The notes: generated by a model not told the origin, from the letters alone. Shown: positions 35,210 to 44,858, numbered from the stretch's first letter. The stretch: DNA of 64,000 nt from Niveibacterium microcysteis (GCF_017161445.1 NZ_CP071060.1:2294001-2358000); one strand, 5' to 3'. Program-made: numbers and translations.

Positions 35210-35457
35210 GGCCAACCGCCGCCGCGATGGCGTGACCTCATTAGGTTGCTGGCGAACATCCACGTTGTCGGTGTTTCCGTGCCGCGCTGTGCTGGCGCTG
35301 AGGCTATGGGCAACAGGGCTGCAGTGTGCCCGGTAAGGCCCCTACGCGATACGCGACCGGATAGTCGCTGGGCGATCAACAACGGCGAGTGGTTCGCGAG
35401 CCATCCGCCGAGCGCCAGCGCCCCTTTGCCCCGAACTGACGCGTAGCCCCTCAGAGG

Positions 35458-36075
35458 TCAGCGGATGGTTGCGACGCAATCGCGAGCCAACTGCTGGGCT
35501 GATAGAAAACCATCAAACCGCTCCCCTGTCGAGTCAAACAGCGCGTCGGACTTGATATGGCGAGCCCTGACCACGAACGAGTCTTCAGTCTGAAGTTGTT
35601 TGACAAGCCTGGCCGTATCCTTGGCCCCGAATCGCAACGTGCCACTCGGGCTCAGGTGCACGTCGGAGAGGAACGCCTGGCCGGCGATGTTGATGCCGAC
35701 GCCATTGGTGTTTGTGCTGAAGGGCATCGACGGCGTGCCGGGCTCTGCAGCCGAGACGAGTTCCGCGATCTCACCTTCTTTTGTGTACTCGACACGTAGG
35801 CGAGCCACCGCAACCGGGCGATAACGCGAACCCAAGCCGATCGATGGGGACTGCACGAAGCAGCCCGCCTTGCCGTTGCCGTCGGTGCGCTTCTCGAATT
35901 GCCAAGCCGAGCCTGCATCCCGTTGGGCGCCAACATGCTCGGTCCGTGCTTCCGGCGCACATGGAATATCCTGAAATACGGTCCGTCCGTCGGCCATCTT
36001 GCACTTGTAGGTGGTCGCAAATGCGACTGGCGAGGCGACGAGCAGGATACTGATAACGAGCAGGCGTGTTTTCAT
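35458..36075 (-). CDS. Secreted DUF4124-domain protein of unknown function
   Basis: The 205-residue protein has a clear signal peptide (MKTRLLVISILLVASPVAFA) and the DUF4124 start pattern TYKCKMADGRTVFQDIPC. DUF4124 is a short periplasmic domain with a Cys pair, common in proteobacteria and of unknown role. The remaining 140 residues hold one further Cys (GKAGCFVQ) and an internal region I do not recognise. It stands alone, convergent with hoxW and divergent from guaC. Confidence 0.85.
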   Translation of the reverse strand: MKTRLLVISILLVASPVAFATTYKCKMADGRTVFQDIPCAPEARTEHVGAQRDAGSAWQFEKRTDGNGKAGCFVQSPSIGLGSRYRPVAVARLRVEYTKEGEIAELVSAAEPGTPSMPFSTNTNGVGINIAGQAFLSDVHLSPSGTLRFGAKDTARLVKQLQTEDSFVVRARHIKSDALFDSTGERFDGFLSAQQLARDCVATIR

Positions 36076-36245
36076 GGTGGCCGGAAGTTGGTGAGGTCGG
36101 ATGCCTTGCGGATTGTAAGGCCTTGCAAGCGCCCGCCCCGTGCGTCAGTTCATTAAAGATTATCAATTGCCTTGTTCTGGAATCGGCGCATCATGTCGCC
36201 CGCAAAAGGCCCGCGTGGCCACCCAGGACAACGGAGGTTTGAAGC

Positions 36246-37286
36246 ATGCGTATCGAACAGGATCTGAAACTGGACTTCAAGGATGTCCTGATCCGCCCAA
36301 AGCGGTCGACCTTGTCGTCGCGATCGGAGGTCGACATTTCGCGTGAGTACACCTTCCTGCACTCAGGGCGGAAGTACCGCGGCGTACCAATCGTTGCGGC
36401 CAACATGGACGTCACGGGCACATTCGAAATGGCCACCGCGCTCGACAAGCAGATGCTCGCGACCGCGCTGCACAAGCATTACGACGATGACGCCCTGGTA
36501 GCCCATTTCAGCGCACTCCCAGATAACGCCACCCGCTTCTACTCGATGGGGATCGGGGCCGCGGACATGGCGAAGTTTCGCCGGGTCATGGAGCGGGCAG
36601 GGCCGGCAATCAAGAGCGTCTGCATCGACGTTGCGAACGGCTATACCAAGGCGTTCGTCGACTTCATCCATTCGCTGCGCGAGGCCTATCCGGCGCTGAC
36701 GATCATGGCCGGCAACGTTGTTACCGGTGAAATGACCGAAGAGCTGGTGCTGGGCGGGGCCGATATCGTCAAGGTTGGCATCGGCCCAGGCTCGGTATGC
36801 ACGACCCGCAAGATGACGGGCGTGGGCTATCCGCAGCTCTCCGCGATCATCGAATGTGCCGATGCCGCGCACGGCTTGGGCGGTTTGATCTGTGCGGACG
36901 GCGGCTGTACGACGCCGGGCGACGTGGCTAAAGCATTCGGCGGCGGGGCGGACTTCGTGATGCTCGGTGGCATGCTGGCCGGGCATGACGAGTGTGGCGG
37001 GCAACTGGAAGAAGTGGACGGCGTACGCAAGATGCGCTTCTACGGCATGAGCTCCCGTATCGCGATGCAGAAATACGCCGGGGGCGTAGCCGAGTACCGT
37101 GCCTCCGAAGGCAAGGAGGTGCTGATCGACTATCGCGGTCCGGTGGAAAACACCCTGCAGGATCTGCTCGGCGGTGTACGTTCAGCTTGCACCTATGTAG
37201 GCGCCCGCAAGCTCAAGGAGCTATCCAAGCGCACCACATTCATCCGCGTCAGTCAGCAGCTCAACGAGGTGTTCGGCAAGTCCTGA
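36246..37286 (+). CDS. guaC: GMP reductase
   Basis: The 346-residue enzyme is the same size as E. coli GuaC. It converts GMP to IMP with NADPH, releasing ammonia. Visible motifs are [34 protein letters not shown], and the active-site loop [20 protein letters not shown] with the catalytic Cys. Further on are [20 protein letters not shown] and [20 protein letters not shown] text. The Thr/Asn features of GuaC (KMTGVGYPQ) distinguish it from IMP dehydrogenase, and there are no CBS domains. A GGAGG lies 8 nt before ATG. It is a single-gene unit between divergent and convergent neighbours. Confidence 0.96.
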   Translation: MRIEQDLKLDFKDVLIRPKRSTLSSRSEVDISREYTFLHSGRKYRGVPIVAANMDVTGTFEMATALDKQMLATALHKHYDDDALVAHFSALPDNATRFYSMGIGAADMAKFRRVMERAGPAIKSVCIDVANGYTKAFVDFIHSLREAYPALTIMAGNVVTGEMTEELVLGGADIVKVGIGPGSVCTTRKMTGVGYPQLSAIIECADAAHGLGGLICADGGCTTPGDVAKAFGGGADFVMLGGMLAGHDECGGQLEEVDGVRKMRFYGMSSRIAMQKYAGGVAEYRASEGKEVLIDYRGPVENTLQDLLGGVRSACTYVGARKLKELSKRTTFIRVSQQLNEVFGKS

Positions 37287-37292
37287 ACGAGT

Positions 37293-38930
37293 TCAGATCG
37301 TCTCCGGCACCATCTCGATTGCGCCGCAGGGGCACTCTGCGGCGCACAGGCCGCAGCCCTTGCAGTAGTCCAGGTTGATCTTGAAGCGTTTGCCCGGACC
37401 AAGTTTGATCACCGCGTTGTCCGGGCAAACCCCGTAGCAGTTGTCGCACTCGAAGCAGTTGCCGCACGAGAGGCAGCGGCGTGCTTCGAACAGCGCCGTA
37501 TCTGCGTTCAATCCGCTTACGACTTCGTCGAAGGTCGATTCGCGCCGCACCCGCTCCAGCTCTTGCTGCACCGAGCGCGGAGCGTCTGTGTAGTACCAGG
37601 TATTCAGACGTTCGAAGGGGGCCACCGGGTGCTTTTCGGGTACATCTGGGGCCTCACCCCGCAGCCATGCATCGATATGACGCGCCGCTTTCTTCCCGTG
37701 GCCGAGGGCTACGGTTACCGTGCGTTCGGCCGGCACCATATCGCCGCCGGCAAAGATGCCCGGGCACGCTGTCATCATGTTCGAGCCGACGCCGACCACG
37801 CCGTCAGTGAGCTGCAGACCTGGCACATCATCAAGGAGTGACAGGTCAACGTCCTGCCCCAGAGCGAGCACCAGCGAGTCGGCTTCGATCTGTTCAAATT
37901 CGCCGGTTGGCTGAGGAAAACCGGATTCGTCGAGCGCCATCTTCTCGATGGTGAATTGCTCACGCGCTCCCGCGTCCGCCCCCATCTTGATCGTGGACAG
38001 CCACCGGAACATCACGCCCTCGTCCAGAGCTTCCTGAACTTCGGAGTCATGCGCCGGCATCCGGTCGCGCGTGCGCCGGTAGATGATGACTGCCTCCTCT
38101 GCGCCGAGGCGGCGTGCAGTGCGCGCAACATCAATCGCAGTATTGCCACCGCCATACACCAGCACACGGCGGCCGAGCAGGGGCTTTTCGCCAAGTTCCA
38201 CACTGCGCAGCACGCTCAGTGCGTCCATGATGCGCGCAGCCTCGCCAGCGGGCACCCAGGCCCGTTTGGATACATGCGCACCAACGGCAACGAACGCCGC
38301 GTCGAAGCCACCTTCATCGCGCGCCTTGAGGAGATGGTCGACCTTTGTATTGAGCCGGATCGTCACGCCGAGTTGTTCAATGCGACGAATCTCGGCGTCC
38401 AGCACATCGCGCGGCAAGCGGTACTTCGGGATACCAAAGCGCATCATGCCGCCCGCCATCGGGCCCGCTTCCCGCACCTCCACCGCATGCCCCAGGCGCG
38501 CCAGGTGGTACGCCGCAGCCAGGCCAGACGGGCCTGCGCCGACAACCAGCACGCGCTTGCCACTCAAGGCTGGCGGTCGCGCGAACTGCCAGTCTTGCTT
38601 GATCGCTTCGTCGCCGAGAAAGCGCTCAACTGCGTGGATGCTGACTGCAGAATCCAGCCGCGCGCGATTGCACGCCCCTTCGCAGGGGTGGTAGCAGACG
38701 CGTCCGGTCACCGCTGGCATCGGATTGTCCTGAACCAGCACCCGCCACGCCGCCTCGTATTGCCCGCTCTCGGCGTGGTAGAGCCAGCCCTGGATATTTT
38801 CGCCAGTTGGGCAGCCTTGGTTGCAGGGCGGAAGGTGGTCGACATAACTTGGCCGGGCGGTGCGCCAGCTGCCGGTGTGGTTGGCCAGCGACGAGCCTGG
38901 GTCAAGCGTGATGGCAAACGGTTTGTCCAT
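37293..38930 (-). CDS. GltD-like FAD/NAD(P) oxidoreductase with ferredoxin domains, POR-associated
   Basis: The 545-residue flavoprotein resembles the glutamate synthase small subunit. An N-terminal [4Fe-4S]-binding helical domain carries PPCNQGCPTGENIQGW and RVCYHPCEGACNRARLD. The FAD site is RVLVVGAGPSGLAAAYHL and the NAD(P) site VYGGGNTAIDVARTARRLGA. The C-terminus bears a double ferredoxin domain (CLSCGNCFECDNCYGVCP and YCKGCGLCAAECPCGAIEM). It is the last gene of an operon with a 2-oxoacid oxidoreductase (15 bp spacing), with no glutamate synthase large subunit nearby. It therefore probably moves electrons between the oxidoreductase's low-potential centres and NAD(P). Convergent with guaC, 6 bp apart. 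Confidence 0.88.
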   Translation of the reverse strand: MDKPFAITLDPGSSLANHTGSWRTARPSYVDHLPPCNQGCPTGENIQGWLYHAESGQYEAAWRVLVQDNPMPAVTGRVCYHPCEGACNRARLDSAVSIHAVERFLGDEAIKQDWQFARPPALSGKRVLVVGAGPSGLAAAYHLARLGHAVEVREAGPMAGGMMRFGIPKYRLPRDVLDAEIRRIEQLGVTIRLNTKVDHLLKARDEGGFDAAFVAVGAHVSKRAWVPAGEAARIMDALSVLRSVELGEKPLLGRRVLVYGGGNTAIDVARTARRLGAEEAVIIYRRTRDRMPAHDSEVQEALDEGVMFRWLSTIKMGADAGAREQFTIEKMALDESGFPQPTGEFEQIEADSLVLALGQDVDLSLLDDVPGLQLTDGVVGVGSNMMTACPGIFAGGDMVPAERTVTVALGHGKKAARHIDAWLRGEAPDVPEKHPVAPFERLNTWYYTDAPRSVQQELERVRRESTFDEVVSGLNADTALFEARRCLSCGNCFECDNCYGVCPDNAVIKLGPGKRFKINLDYCKGCGLCAAECPCGAIEMVPETI

Positions 38931-38945
38931 GATCGGCTCCGCTCC

Positions 38946-39935
38946 TCAGGGCAGCAGTGCGTAACGCTTGATGTTGCGATCGGCCTGCGCCTGGATGACG
39001 GCAATCCGTTCGGTGTCGATCGTAGGTTCGAACAGATGCGCAAAGCGCTTTTGCAGGCGCAGGAACTCATCGACCGGAACCGGGCGCCGGATCGGGCGAG
39101 CCTCGCTCACGTCACCGAAGCGTGCTTCGAAGATCGGGAACAGGCCGCTCTCGGTTGCCAGTCGCGCCAGGCGGATCGTGTCGCTGGAAGCAGCGCCCCA
39201 GCCAAGCGGACAGGGCACAAGCACATGGATATAGCGCGCGCCGCGAAGATGGGTGGCTTCTTCTACCTTTGCCTCCAGATCGCGCAAGTCAGCAACGCTC
39301 GCGGTAGCGACATACGGAATCCGATGCGCCATGGCGATCTCTGGCAAGAATTTGCCTTGTCCGAATTCGTTGCCGGGCGCCGGCCCCATCGCCGGTGTTG
39401 TTGCGGTTCGTGCCGCTGCGGGCGTGGCGGACGAGCGCTGCACGCCGGTGTTCATGTAGGCCTCGTTGTCGTAGCAGATGTAGAGCACATCGTCGTTACG
39501 TTCGAACATGCCCGATAGGCAACCGAAGCCGATGTCAGTTGTTCCGCCGTCGCCGCCCTGTGCGATCACGCGGACATTGCGCCGCCCCTTCACGCGCAGG
39601 GCTGCGGCAACGCCCGTGGCAACCGCCGGCGCGTTGCCAAAGAGCGAGTGCATCCATGGCACCTGCCATGATGTTTCGGGGTAGGGCGTTGAAAACACTT
39701 CGAGGCAACCGGTGGCATTGACGACCACCATCTGCCTGTCGGTGGCATGCATCGCGGCGTCCATTGCATAGCGGGCGCCCAGTGCCTCACCGCAGCCTTG
39801 GCAAGCGCGGTGGCCCGAGGTCAGAGAGTTGGCGCGGGCGACGGTAGCCTGCACGGTACGCTGCGCCTCATCGAGCAACCGGTTGCCGACGGTGTAGGTG
39901 CCGGTCTGGTAGAAGCGGACAGGTTGGAAGCTCAT
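38946..39935 (-). CDS. porB: 2-oxoacid:acceptor oxidoreductase beta subunit (TPP-binding)
   Basis: The 329-residue subunit has the thiamine-diphosphate motif QGGDGGTTDIGFG (127-138) ending in DNEAYMNTG. [4Fe-4S] ligands are Cys45, Cys48 (ACQGCGEAL) and Cys77 (NATGCLEVF). It forms the catalytic core with the alpha subunit for CoA-dependent oxidative decarboxylation of a 2-oxoacid. Sequence alone does not settle whether the substrate is pyruvate, an aromatic oxoacid such as phenylglyoxylate, or another acid. The ribosome site GGAGAG is clear. It follows the alpha gene by 9 bp. Confidence 0.92.
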   Translation of the reverse strand: MSFQPVRFYQTGTYTVGNRLLDEAQRTVQATVARANSLTSGHRACQGCGEALGARYAMDAAMHATDRQMVVVNATGCLEVFSTPYPETSWQVPWMHSLFGNAPAVATGVAAALRVKGRRNVRVIAQGGDGGTTDIGFGCLSGMFERNDDVLYICYDNEAYMNTGVQRSSATPAAARTATTPAMGPAPGNEFGQGKFLPEIAMAHRIPYVATASVADLRDLEAKVEEATHLRGARYIHVLVPCPLGWGAASSDTIRLARLATESGLFPIFEARFGDVSEARPIRRPVPVDEFLRLQKRFAHLFEPTIDTERIAVIQAQADRNIKRYALLP

Positions 39936-39944
39936 GCTGCTCTC

Positions 39945-41198
39945 CTACTCGATGCGGACACTGGCACGTGCGATCTCTTGCACCATCCGGTTCGCCAAAG
40001 GTCCACTGCGGCGAACCTCGCGTTCATGCGCGAGAACGCGGTCGACCGCGCCCTGGTCGAGGTCGAGGAAGCTCAGGCTCGCCAACGCTCCTGCGAGCGC
40101 TGTGCGGAACAAGCGTTCGAGCGAGACAGTCGTGATCGGCCTGCCACCGAGACCTGCGACGACGGTGTGCGTTGGAATGTGCAGGCCTGCGAGTGCCTTG
40201 CGCAGCGAGTCGGCGACGATGCCCCCCTGGCCAATGGCAAAGCTGCGCTCGATTACAACGACGCGCTTTGCTTGAGCCAACGCTTCACGTACCGCGTCGA
40301 GCGGGAAGGGGCGGAAGGTCTTGATGGCCAGCACGCCTATCGAGGCACCCTCGGCGCGCAGCGCGTCCACCACGTCCTTGATGGTGCCGAGCACTGAGCC
40401 GAGCGCAACGATCACGGTGTCGGCGCCCTCGCTGTGGTATTCGGAAATCAGTCCGCCGGCTTCCCGGCCGAAACACTGGCTGAACTCAAGCGCAAGTTCA
40501 GGGATCAGCGCCAGGGCCTGCAGTTGCCGCGCGTGGGCAAGGTAGCGCACCTCGGTGAAGGCCTCGGGGCCCACCATTGCACCAATCGAAACCGGATCGT
40601 CCGGGTCGAGGAGTTGGCGCGGTTCGTAGGGCGGCAGGTAACTGTCGACCAGCGCCTGGCTCGGGATGTCGACGCGTTCGTAAGCATGGGTAAGGATGAA
40701 GCCATCCATGCACACCATCACCGGCAGCGACAAGGCTTCGGCCAACTTGAAGGCCTGGATGTGCAGATCCAGAGCCTCCTGATTGTTCTCGGCGAAGAGT
40801 TGCAGCCATCCGCTGTCGCGCAAGGCCATCGAATCGGAATGATCGTTCCAGATGTTGATCGGCGCACCGATCGCACGATTGGCTATCGTCATCACGATCG
40901 GCAGGCCCAGGCCCGATGCGTTGAACACTGCTTCGGCCATGAACAGCAGGCCTTGAGAGGCGGTGGCCGTGTACGCACGCGCCCCCGCGGCCGAAGCGCC
41001 GATGGCTACCGACAATGCGGCGAACTCCGACTCAACGTTGATGTATTCGCAGGGCCATATATCGCCGGTTCGCACCATCTCGGAAAGCGCTTCAACGATG
41101 TGCGTTTGCGGAGATATCGGATAGGCGCAAATCACCTCGGGCCGGCATAGCGCTACCGCTTCGGCGACGGCCCGCGAACCTTCGATCTGTTTAAGCAC
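39945..41198 (-). CDS. porA: 2-oxoacid:acceptor oxidoreductase alpha subunit
   Basis: The 417-residue alpha subunit shows CAYPISPQTHIVEALSEMV, SEFAALSVAIGASAAGARAY and TATASQGLLFMAEAVFNASG, all classic for PorA. A further segment is GSVLGTIKDVVDALRAEGAS. The GTG at 41198 is taken as start: AAGGGAG lies 7 nt upstream and the protein then begins (V/M)LKQIEGSRAVAEAV like its relatives. A longer in-frame TTG start at 41228 has no ribosome site. The gene follows the gamma gene closely. Confidence 0.92.
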   Translation of the reverse strand: MLKQIEGSRAVAEAVALCRPEVICAYPISPQTHIVEALSEMVRTGDIWPCEYINVESEFAALSVAIGASAAGARAYTATASQGLLFMAEAVFNASGLGLPIVMTIANRAIGAPINIWNDHSDSMALRDSGWLQLFAENNQEALDLHIQAFKLAEALSLPVMVCMDGFILTHAYERVDIPSQALVDSYLPPYEPRQLLDPDDPVSIGAMVGPEAFTEVRYLAHARQLQALALIPELALEFSQCFGREAGGLISEYHSEGADTVIVALGSVLGTIKDVVDALRAEGASIGVLAIKTFRPFPLDAVREALAQAKRVVVIERSFAIGQGGIVADSLRKALAGLHIPTHTVVAGLGGRPITTVSLERLFRTALAGALASLSFLDLDQGAVDRVLAHEREVRRSGPLANRMVQEIARASVRIE

Positions 41199-41236
41199 GT
41201 GAGACTCCCTTGCAGCCCGGTCGGCCAACTGGCAGT

Positions 41237-41821
41237 TCAGATTTCGGCGGGTTGTAGTGCCGCCATTGATCGCGCGGTGGCGAAGGCATCACTCGCGGCC
41301 GCGATGTTGGCCTCGGCGATGCGCGGATTGAACTTCTCGCGAATTGCGGCGTGGATGGATTCGAGTCGCACCAGGCCGGTAATCGCTGCGAAGCCGGCCA
41401 GCAGCGGGACGTTCGGGACCGGGCGACCAACATGCCGCAAGGCGATTTCGGTCGCGGGCATCGTGCATAGGTGCGCCGGCGGGAAGCGCTCTGCGACCGA
41501 GGCGAGGCCCAACTCTTCGAAACTGCTGCTCGAATTGATCAACACGTAGCCGGTACTGACTAGACCCGCGAACACGTCGATCTGATGGAGCAGGGTGGGA
41601 TCCTGAATGATCAGCGCGTCCGGCTTCATGACCGGCTCACGCGACCGGATCTCCTTCTTGTCGATACGGCAGAAGGCGACTACCGGAGCGCCTGTGCGCT
41701 CTGAACCGAAGCTGGGAAAGGCTTGCGCCCATTCGCCATCGAGAAAGGCGGCGATCGAGAGCATTTCGGCGGCGGACACCACCCCCTGACCACCGCGACC
41801 ATGGATGCGTATCTGGAACAT
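41237..41821 (-). CDS. porG: 2-oxoacid:acceptor oxidoreductase gamma subunit
   Basis: The 194-residue gamma subunit starts MFQIRIHGRGGQGVVSAAEM, the family hallmark, followed by AQAFPSFGSERTGAPVVAFC and KPDALIIQDPTLLHQIDVF. The ATG at 41821 is chosen over one at 41971 because GGGGGAGG precedes it and homology begins exactly there. It is the first gene of the four-gene operon gamma-alpha-beta-GltD. A separate delta ferredoxin subunit is absent; the GltD-like partner carries ferredoxin domains instead. The upstream mmsA terminator implies a promoter within 41822-41930, not recognised by eye. Confidence 0.92.
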   Translation of the reverse strand: MFQIRIHGRGGQGVVSAAEMLSIAAFLDGEWAQAFPSFGSERTGAPVVAFCRIDKKEIRSREPVMKPDALIIQDPTLLHQIDVFAGLVSTGYVLINSSSSFEELGLASVAERFPPAHLCTMPATEIALRHVGRPVPNVPLLAGFAAITGLVRLESIHAAIREKFNPRIAEANIAAASDAFATARSMAALQPAEI

Positions 41822-41929
41822 CGCGCCTCCCCCGAAGCTGATGCTACCCAACCAACCTGAAACCCCCACGATGCCGTGAACCGCACCGATGAGCCGGATT
41901 GTGGGCGCCACGCAGGGCGCGACCTTGAC

Positions 41930-41970
41930 ATTGGGCAAAAGCAATGCGGCCCGCACAATGGCGGGCCGCA
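41930..41970 (-). terminator. Intrinsic terminator after mmsA
   Basis: A perfect 10-bp stem TGCGGCCCGC / GCGGGCCGCA (41945-41954, 41961-41970) with a 6-nt loop is followed on the minus strand by TTGCTTTTGCCC. It lies 22 bp after the mmsA stop and separates the amino-acid operon from the oxidoreductase operon. Confidence 0.85.
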
Positions 41971-41991
41971 AGGAGGAATGAGGCTGTCCGG

Positions 41992-43488
41992 TCAGCGATT
42001 ACTTGGGAAGCTGAACACCGTTCCTTCGCGCACGCCAGCCGACGGCCAGCGCTGCGTAATTGTCTTGCGGCGGGTGTAGAAGCGCACCGCGTCCGGGCCG
42101 TATGCCGACAGGTCGCCGAACAGCGAGCGCTTCCAGCCTCCAAAGCTGTGATACGCCACCGGTACCGGCAGCGGTACGTTCACACCCACCATGCCGACCT
42201 TGATGTTGTCGGTAAAGTAGCGGGCTGCTTCGCCGTCGCGGGTGAAGATGCAAGTGCCGTTGCCGTACTCGTGGGCATCGATAAGGTCCATGGCCTCCTG
42301 CAAGCTCTTGACGCGCACCACCGAGAGCACCGGCCCGAAGATCTCGTCACGGTAGATCTTCATCTGCGGGGTCACGTTGTCGAACAAACAGCCGCCAAGG
42401 AAGTAACCGGACTCGTGCCCAGGCACCTTGATGCCACGGCCATCGACGACAAGCGTGGCACCTTCCTCGACCCCAAGGTCTACATAGCCCTTCACCTTGT
42501 TGAAGTGCTCGCGCGTGACCAGCGGCCCCATGTCGTTGCTGTTGTCGGTGCCGGGCCCGACCTTCATCTTGGCCAGTTCTGCGGTGAGACGCGCCACGAC
42601 GTCGTCACCCATCGCGTCGCCGACCGCAACGACGACCGGAATCGCCATGCAGCGCTCGCCGCAGGATCCATATGCCGCGCCCATCAGCGCGCTGACCGCG
42701 TTGTCCAGGTCGGCATCGGGCATCACGATGGCGTGGTTCTTGGCCCCACCCAACGCCTGAACCCGTTTGCCGTTGGCACAGCCGGTTGCGTAGATGTACT
42801 CGGCGATCGGGGTTGAGCCAACAAAGCTCACCGCCTGTACCCGCGGGTCGGCGAGCAAGGTATCGACCGCGACCTTGTCGCCGTTGACCACGTTCAACAC
42901 GCCAGGTGGCAGCCCGGCTTCCATCGCCAATTGTGCGATGTAGAGTGTCGAAGACGGATCGCGTTCGGAGGGCTTCAACACGAAGGTGTTGCCGCAAACC
43001 ACCGCCATCGGCCACATCCACAGCGGCACCATGCAGGGGAAGTTGAAGGGGGTGATGCCCGCTGCAACGCCCAGCGGTTGGAATTCGCTCCATGAATCGA
43101 TTGCCGGGCCAACGTTCTTGCTGTGCTCGCCCTTGAGTAACTCGGGCGCGCAGCAGGCGTATTCCACGTTCTCAATGCCGCGCTGGAGTTCGCCCATCGC
43201 GTCGTTGAGCACCTTGCCATGCTCGTCCGTGATTAGTGCGCAGATCTTTTCGGCGTGCTCTTCAAGCAACTGCTTGAAGCGGAACATGATGCGCGCGCGC
43301 TTGATTGGTGGCGTATCGCGCCAGGCAGGGAAAGCGGCCTGCGCTGCGGCGACCGCCGCCTGAACGGTGTCCGATGAGGCCAAGGCGACCTGCTTGGTCG
43401 CTTCACCCGTGGCTGGGTTGTAGATGTTCTGCACGCGCTCGGCGTCGGCAACCGCCTTGCCGCCGATGAGGTGACCTACGATATTCAT
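41992..43488 (-). CDS. mmsA: CoA-acylating methylmalonate-semialdehyde dehydrogenase (MmsA type)
   Basis: The 498-residue aldehyde dehydrogenase matches the CoA-dependent MmsA subfamily: GHLIGGKAVADAERVQNIYN, GVAAGITPFNFPCMVPLWMW, and AYGSCGERCMA with the catalytic Cys in GERC. It converts methylmalonate or malonate semialdehyde to propionyl-CoA or acetyl-CoA. Beside a beta-alanine-type transaminase, malonate semialdehyde is the more likely substrate; that is inference from context. Possible starts are ATG at 43521 (sharing one base with the transaminase stop) and 43488. The latter has AGGA about 8 nt upstream and gives the family N-terminus MNIVGHLIGGK, so it is preferred. Confidence 0.92.
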   Translation of the reverse strand: MNIVGHLIGGKAVADAERVQNIYNPATGEATKQVALASSDTVQAAVAAAQAAFPAWRDTPPIKRARIMFRFKQLLEEHAEKICALITDEHGKVLNDAMGELQRGIENVEYACCAPELLKGEHSKNVGPAIDSWSEFQPLGVAAGITPFNFPCMVPLWMWPMAVVCGNTFVLKPSERDPSSTLYIAQLAMEAGLPPGVLNVVNGDKVAVDTLLADPRVQAVSFVGSTPIAEYIYATGCANGKRVQALGGAKNHAIVMPDADLDNAVSALMGAAYGSCGERCMAIPVVVAVGDAMGDDVVARLTAELAKMKVGPGTDNSNDMGPLVTREHFNKVKGYVDLGVEEGATLVVDGRGIKVPGHESGYFLGGCLFDNVTPQMKIYRDEIFGPVLSVVRVKSLQEAMDLIDAHEYGNGTCIFTRDGEAARYFTDNIKVGMVGVNVPLPVPVAYHSFGGWKRSLFGDLSAYGPDAVRFYTRRKTITQRWPSAGVREGTVFSFPSNR

Positions 43489-43520
43489 GGTGCGATCCTG
43501 CATGTTCGTTTGAGTGGTCA

Positions 43521-44858
43521 TCAGGGCAGCGACTGGATGACGTCGCCCAGGGCGTCGACCAGACGATCGATCTGCTCTTTCTCGACAATGAATGGCGGTG
43601 CCAGCTGAATCGTGTCGCCGCCGTACCGAACGTAGAAGCCCTTCTCCCAACACTTCATTGCGATCTCGTAAGGGCGCCGCGCGGGCTCGCCCGGCATCGC
43701 TTCAATGGTGAGGCCCGCAGCAAGCCCGTAGTTGCGGATATCGCTGATGTACTTGAGTCCCTTCAGACCGTGCACCGCGCTCTCGAAGTACGGTGCAATT
43801 TCAGCGACGCGCGCCACGAGGTTCTCCTTCTCCAGCACATCCAGTGCCGCCATCGCTGCGGCGCAGGCGAGCGGGTGGGCTGAGTAGGTGTAGCCGTGCG
43901 GGAACTCGAGCATGTATTCCGGGCCACCGCTATCGATGAAAGTGCGGTAGATCTCCTCGGTCGCGATCACGGCGCCCATCGGCACCGCGCCGTTCGTAAT
44001 CTGCTTTGCGACGTTGAGGATGTCCGGCACGACGTCGAAAGCCGTGGCGCCGAACAGCGAACCGGTGCGCCCGAAGCCGGTGATGACTTCGTCGAAAATC
44101 AGCAGGATGTCGTGCTGCGTGCAGATCTCGCGCAAACGTTTGAGATAGCCCTGCGGCGGAATCACCACCCCCGAAGAACCCGAGAAGGGTTCCACGATCA
44201 CAGCTGCGATGTTCGACGCATCGTGCAGCGTAATCAGATTCAGCAGTTCGTCTGCGAGGTGCGCGCCGTATTCGGGCGATCCGCGCGAGAACGCGTTTTG
44301 CTTCAATTGGGTGTGCGGTAGATGGTCGGCCTCGATTCCTTGGCCGAACAGCTTGCGGTTGCCGGCAATGCCACCGACGCTGATGCCACCGAAGTTGACG
44401 CCGTGGTACCCCTTTTCGCGGCCGATCAAGCGTGTCTTGCTCGCTTTGCCCTTTTGCCGCCAGTACGCGCGCGCCATCTTCAGCGCGGTGTCGGCGGATT
44501 CGGAGCCGGAGCCGGTGAAGAACACATAGTCGAGTCCTGCTGGCGCCATCTCCTTGATTCGGTGCGCCAGCTCGAAAGCAGTAGGGTGCCCGAACTGGAA
44601 CGCTGGGGAGTAATCGAGTGTCGCCGCTTGGCGTCGGATGGCTTCGGTGATCTCCGGGCGGCAATGCCCCAATCCAGAGCACCAGAGCCCGGAGAGCCCA
44701 TCAAACACCTGTCGCCCATTGGCGTCATACAGGTAGGCACCCTCTGCGCGTGTAATCAGGCGTGGGTTCTTCTTGAAGTCCCGGTTTCCGGTAAAGGGCA
44801 TCCAGTGCGCTTCAAGCTGCTCGGCACTCAGGCCGCAGTTCAGGCTTTCCATCTTCAT
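43521..44858 (-). CDS. Omega-amino acid:pyruvate transaminase (beta-alanine type, class III)
   Basis: The 445-residue PLP enzyme shows the omega-APT pattern HWMPFTGNRDFKKNPRLITR, GLSGLWCSGLGH, FFTGSGSESADTALKMARAY and IGREKGYHGVNFGGISVGG. It also has LIFDEVITGFGRTGSLFGA and the PLP lysine in VAKQITNGAVPMGAV. It moves the amino group of beta-alanine or related omega-amines to pyruvate. The ATG at 44858 follows GGAG by about 6 nt. With the MmsA-type dehydrogenase downstream it forms a two-step route from beta-alanine to acetyl-CoA, a pairing known in Pseudomonas (bauA/bauC). It is probably controlled by the divergent LysR gene. Confidence 0.92.
   Translation of the reverse strand: MKMESLNCGLSAEQLEAHWMPFTGNRDFKKNPRLITRAEGAYLYDANGRQVFDGLSGLWCSGLGHCRPEITEAIRRQAATLDYSPAFQFGHPTAFELAHRIKEMAPAGLDYVFFTGSGSESADTALKMARAYWRQKGKASKTRLIGREKGYHGVNFGGISVGGIAGNRKLFGQGIEADHLPHTQLKQNAFSRGSPEYGAHLADELLNLITLHDASNIAAVIVEPFSGSSGVVIPPQGYLKRLREICTQHDILLIFDEVITGFGRTGSLFGATAFDVVPDILNVAKQITNGAVPMGAVIATEEIYRTFIDSGGPEYMLEFPHGYTYSAHPLACAAAMAALDVLEKENLVARVAEIAPYFESAVHGLKGLKYISDIRNYGLAAGLTIEAMPGEPARRPYEIAMKCWEKGFYVRYGGDTIQLAPPFIVEKEQIDRLVDALGDVIQSLP

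Noticed and set aside
35210..35457. Possible small genes between hoxW and the DUF4124 gene
   Set aside because: Short frames here (for example about 66 codons at 35246) have no ribosome site, no hydrophobic or motif pattern and no match to hyp or hoxI genes.
37956..39518. A 520-codon plus-strand frame opposite the GltD-like and beta-subunit genes
   Set aside because: It spans two well-supported genes on the other strand, is rich in His/Arg/Ala with no motif, and has no ribosome site.
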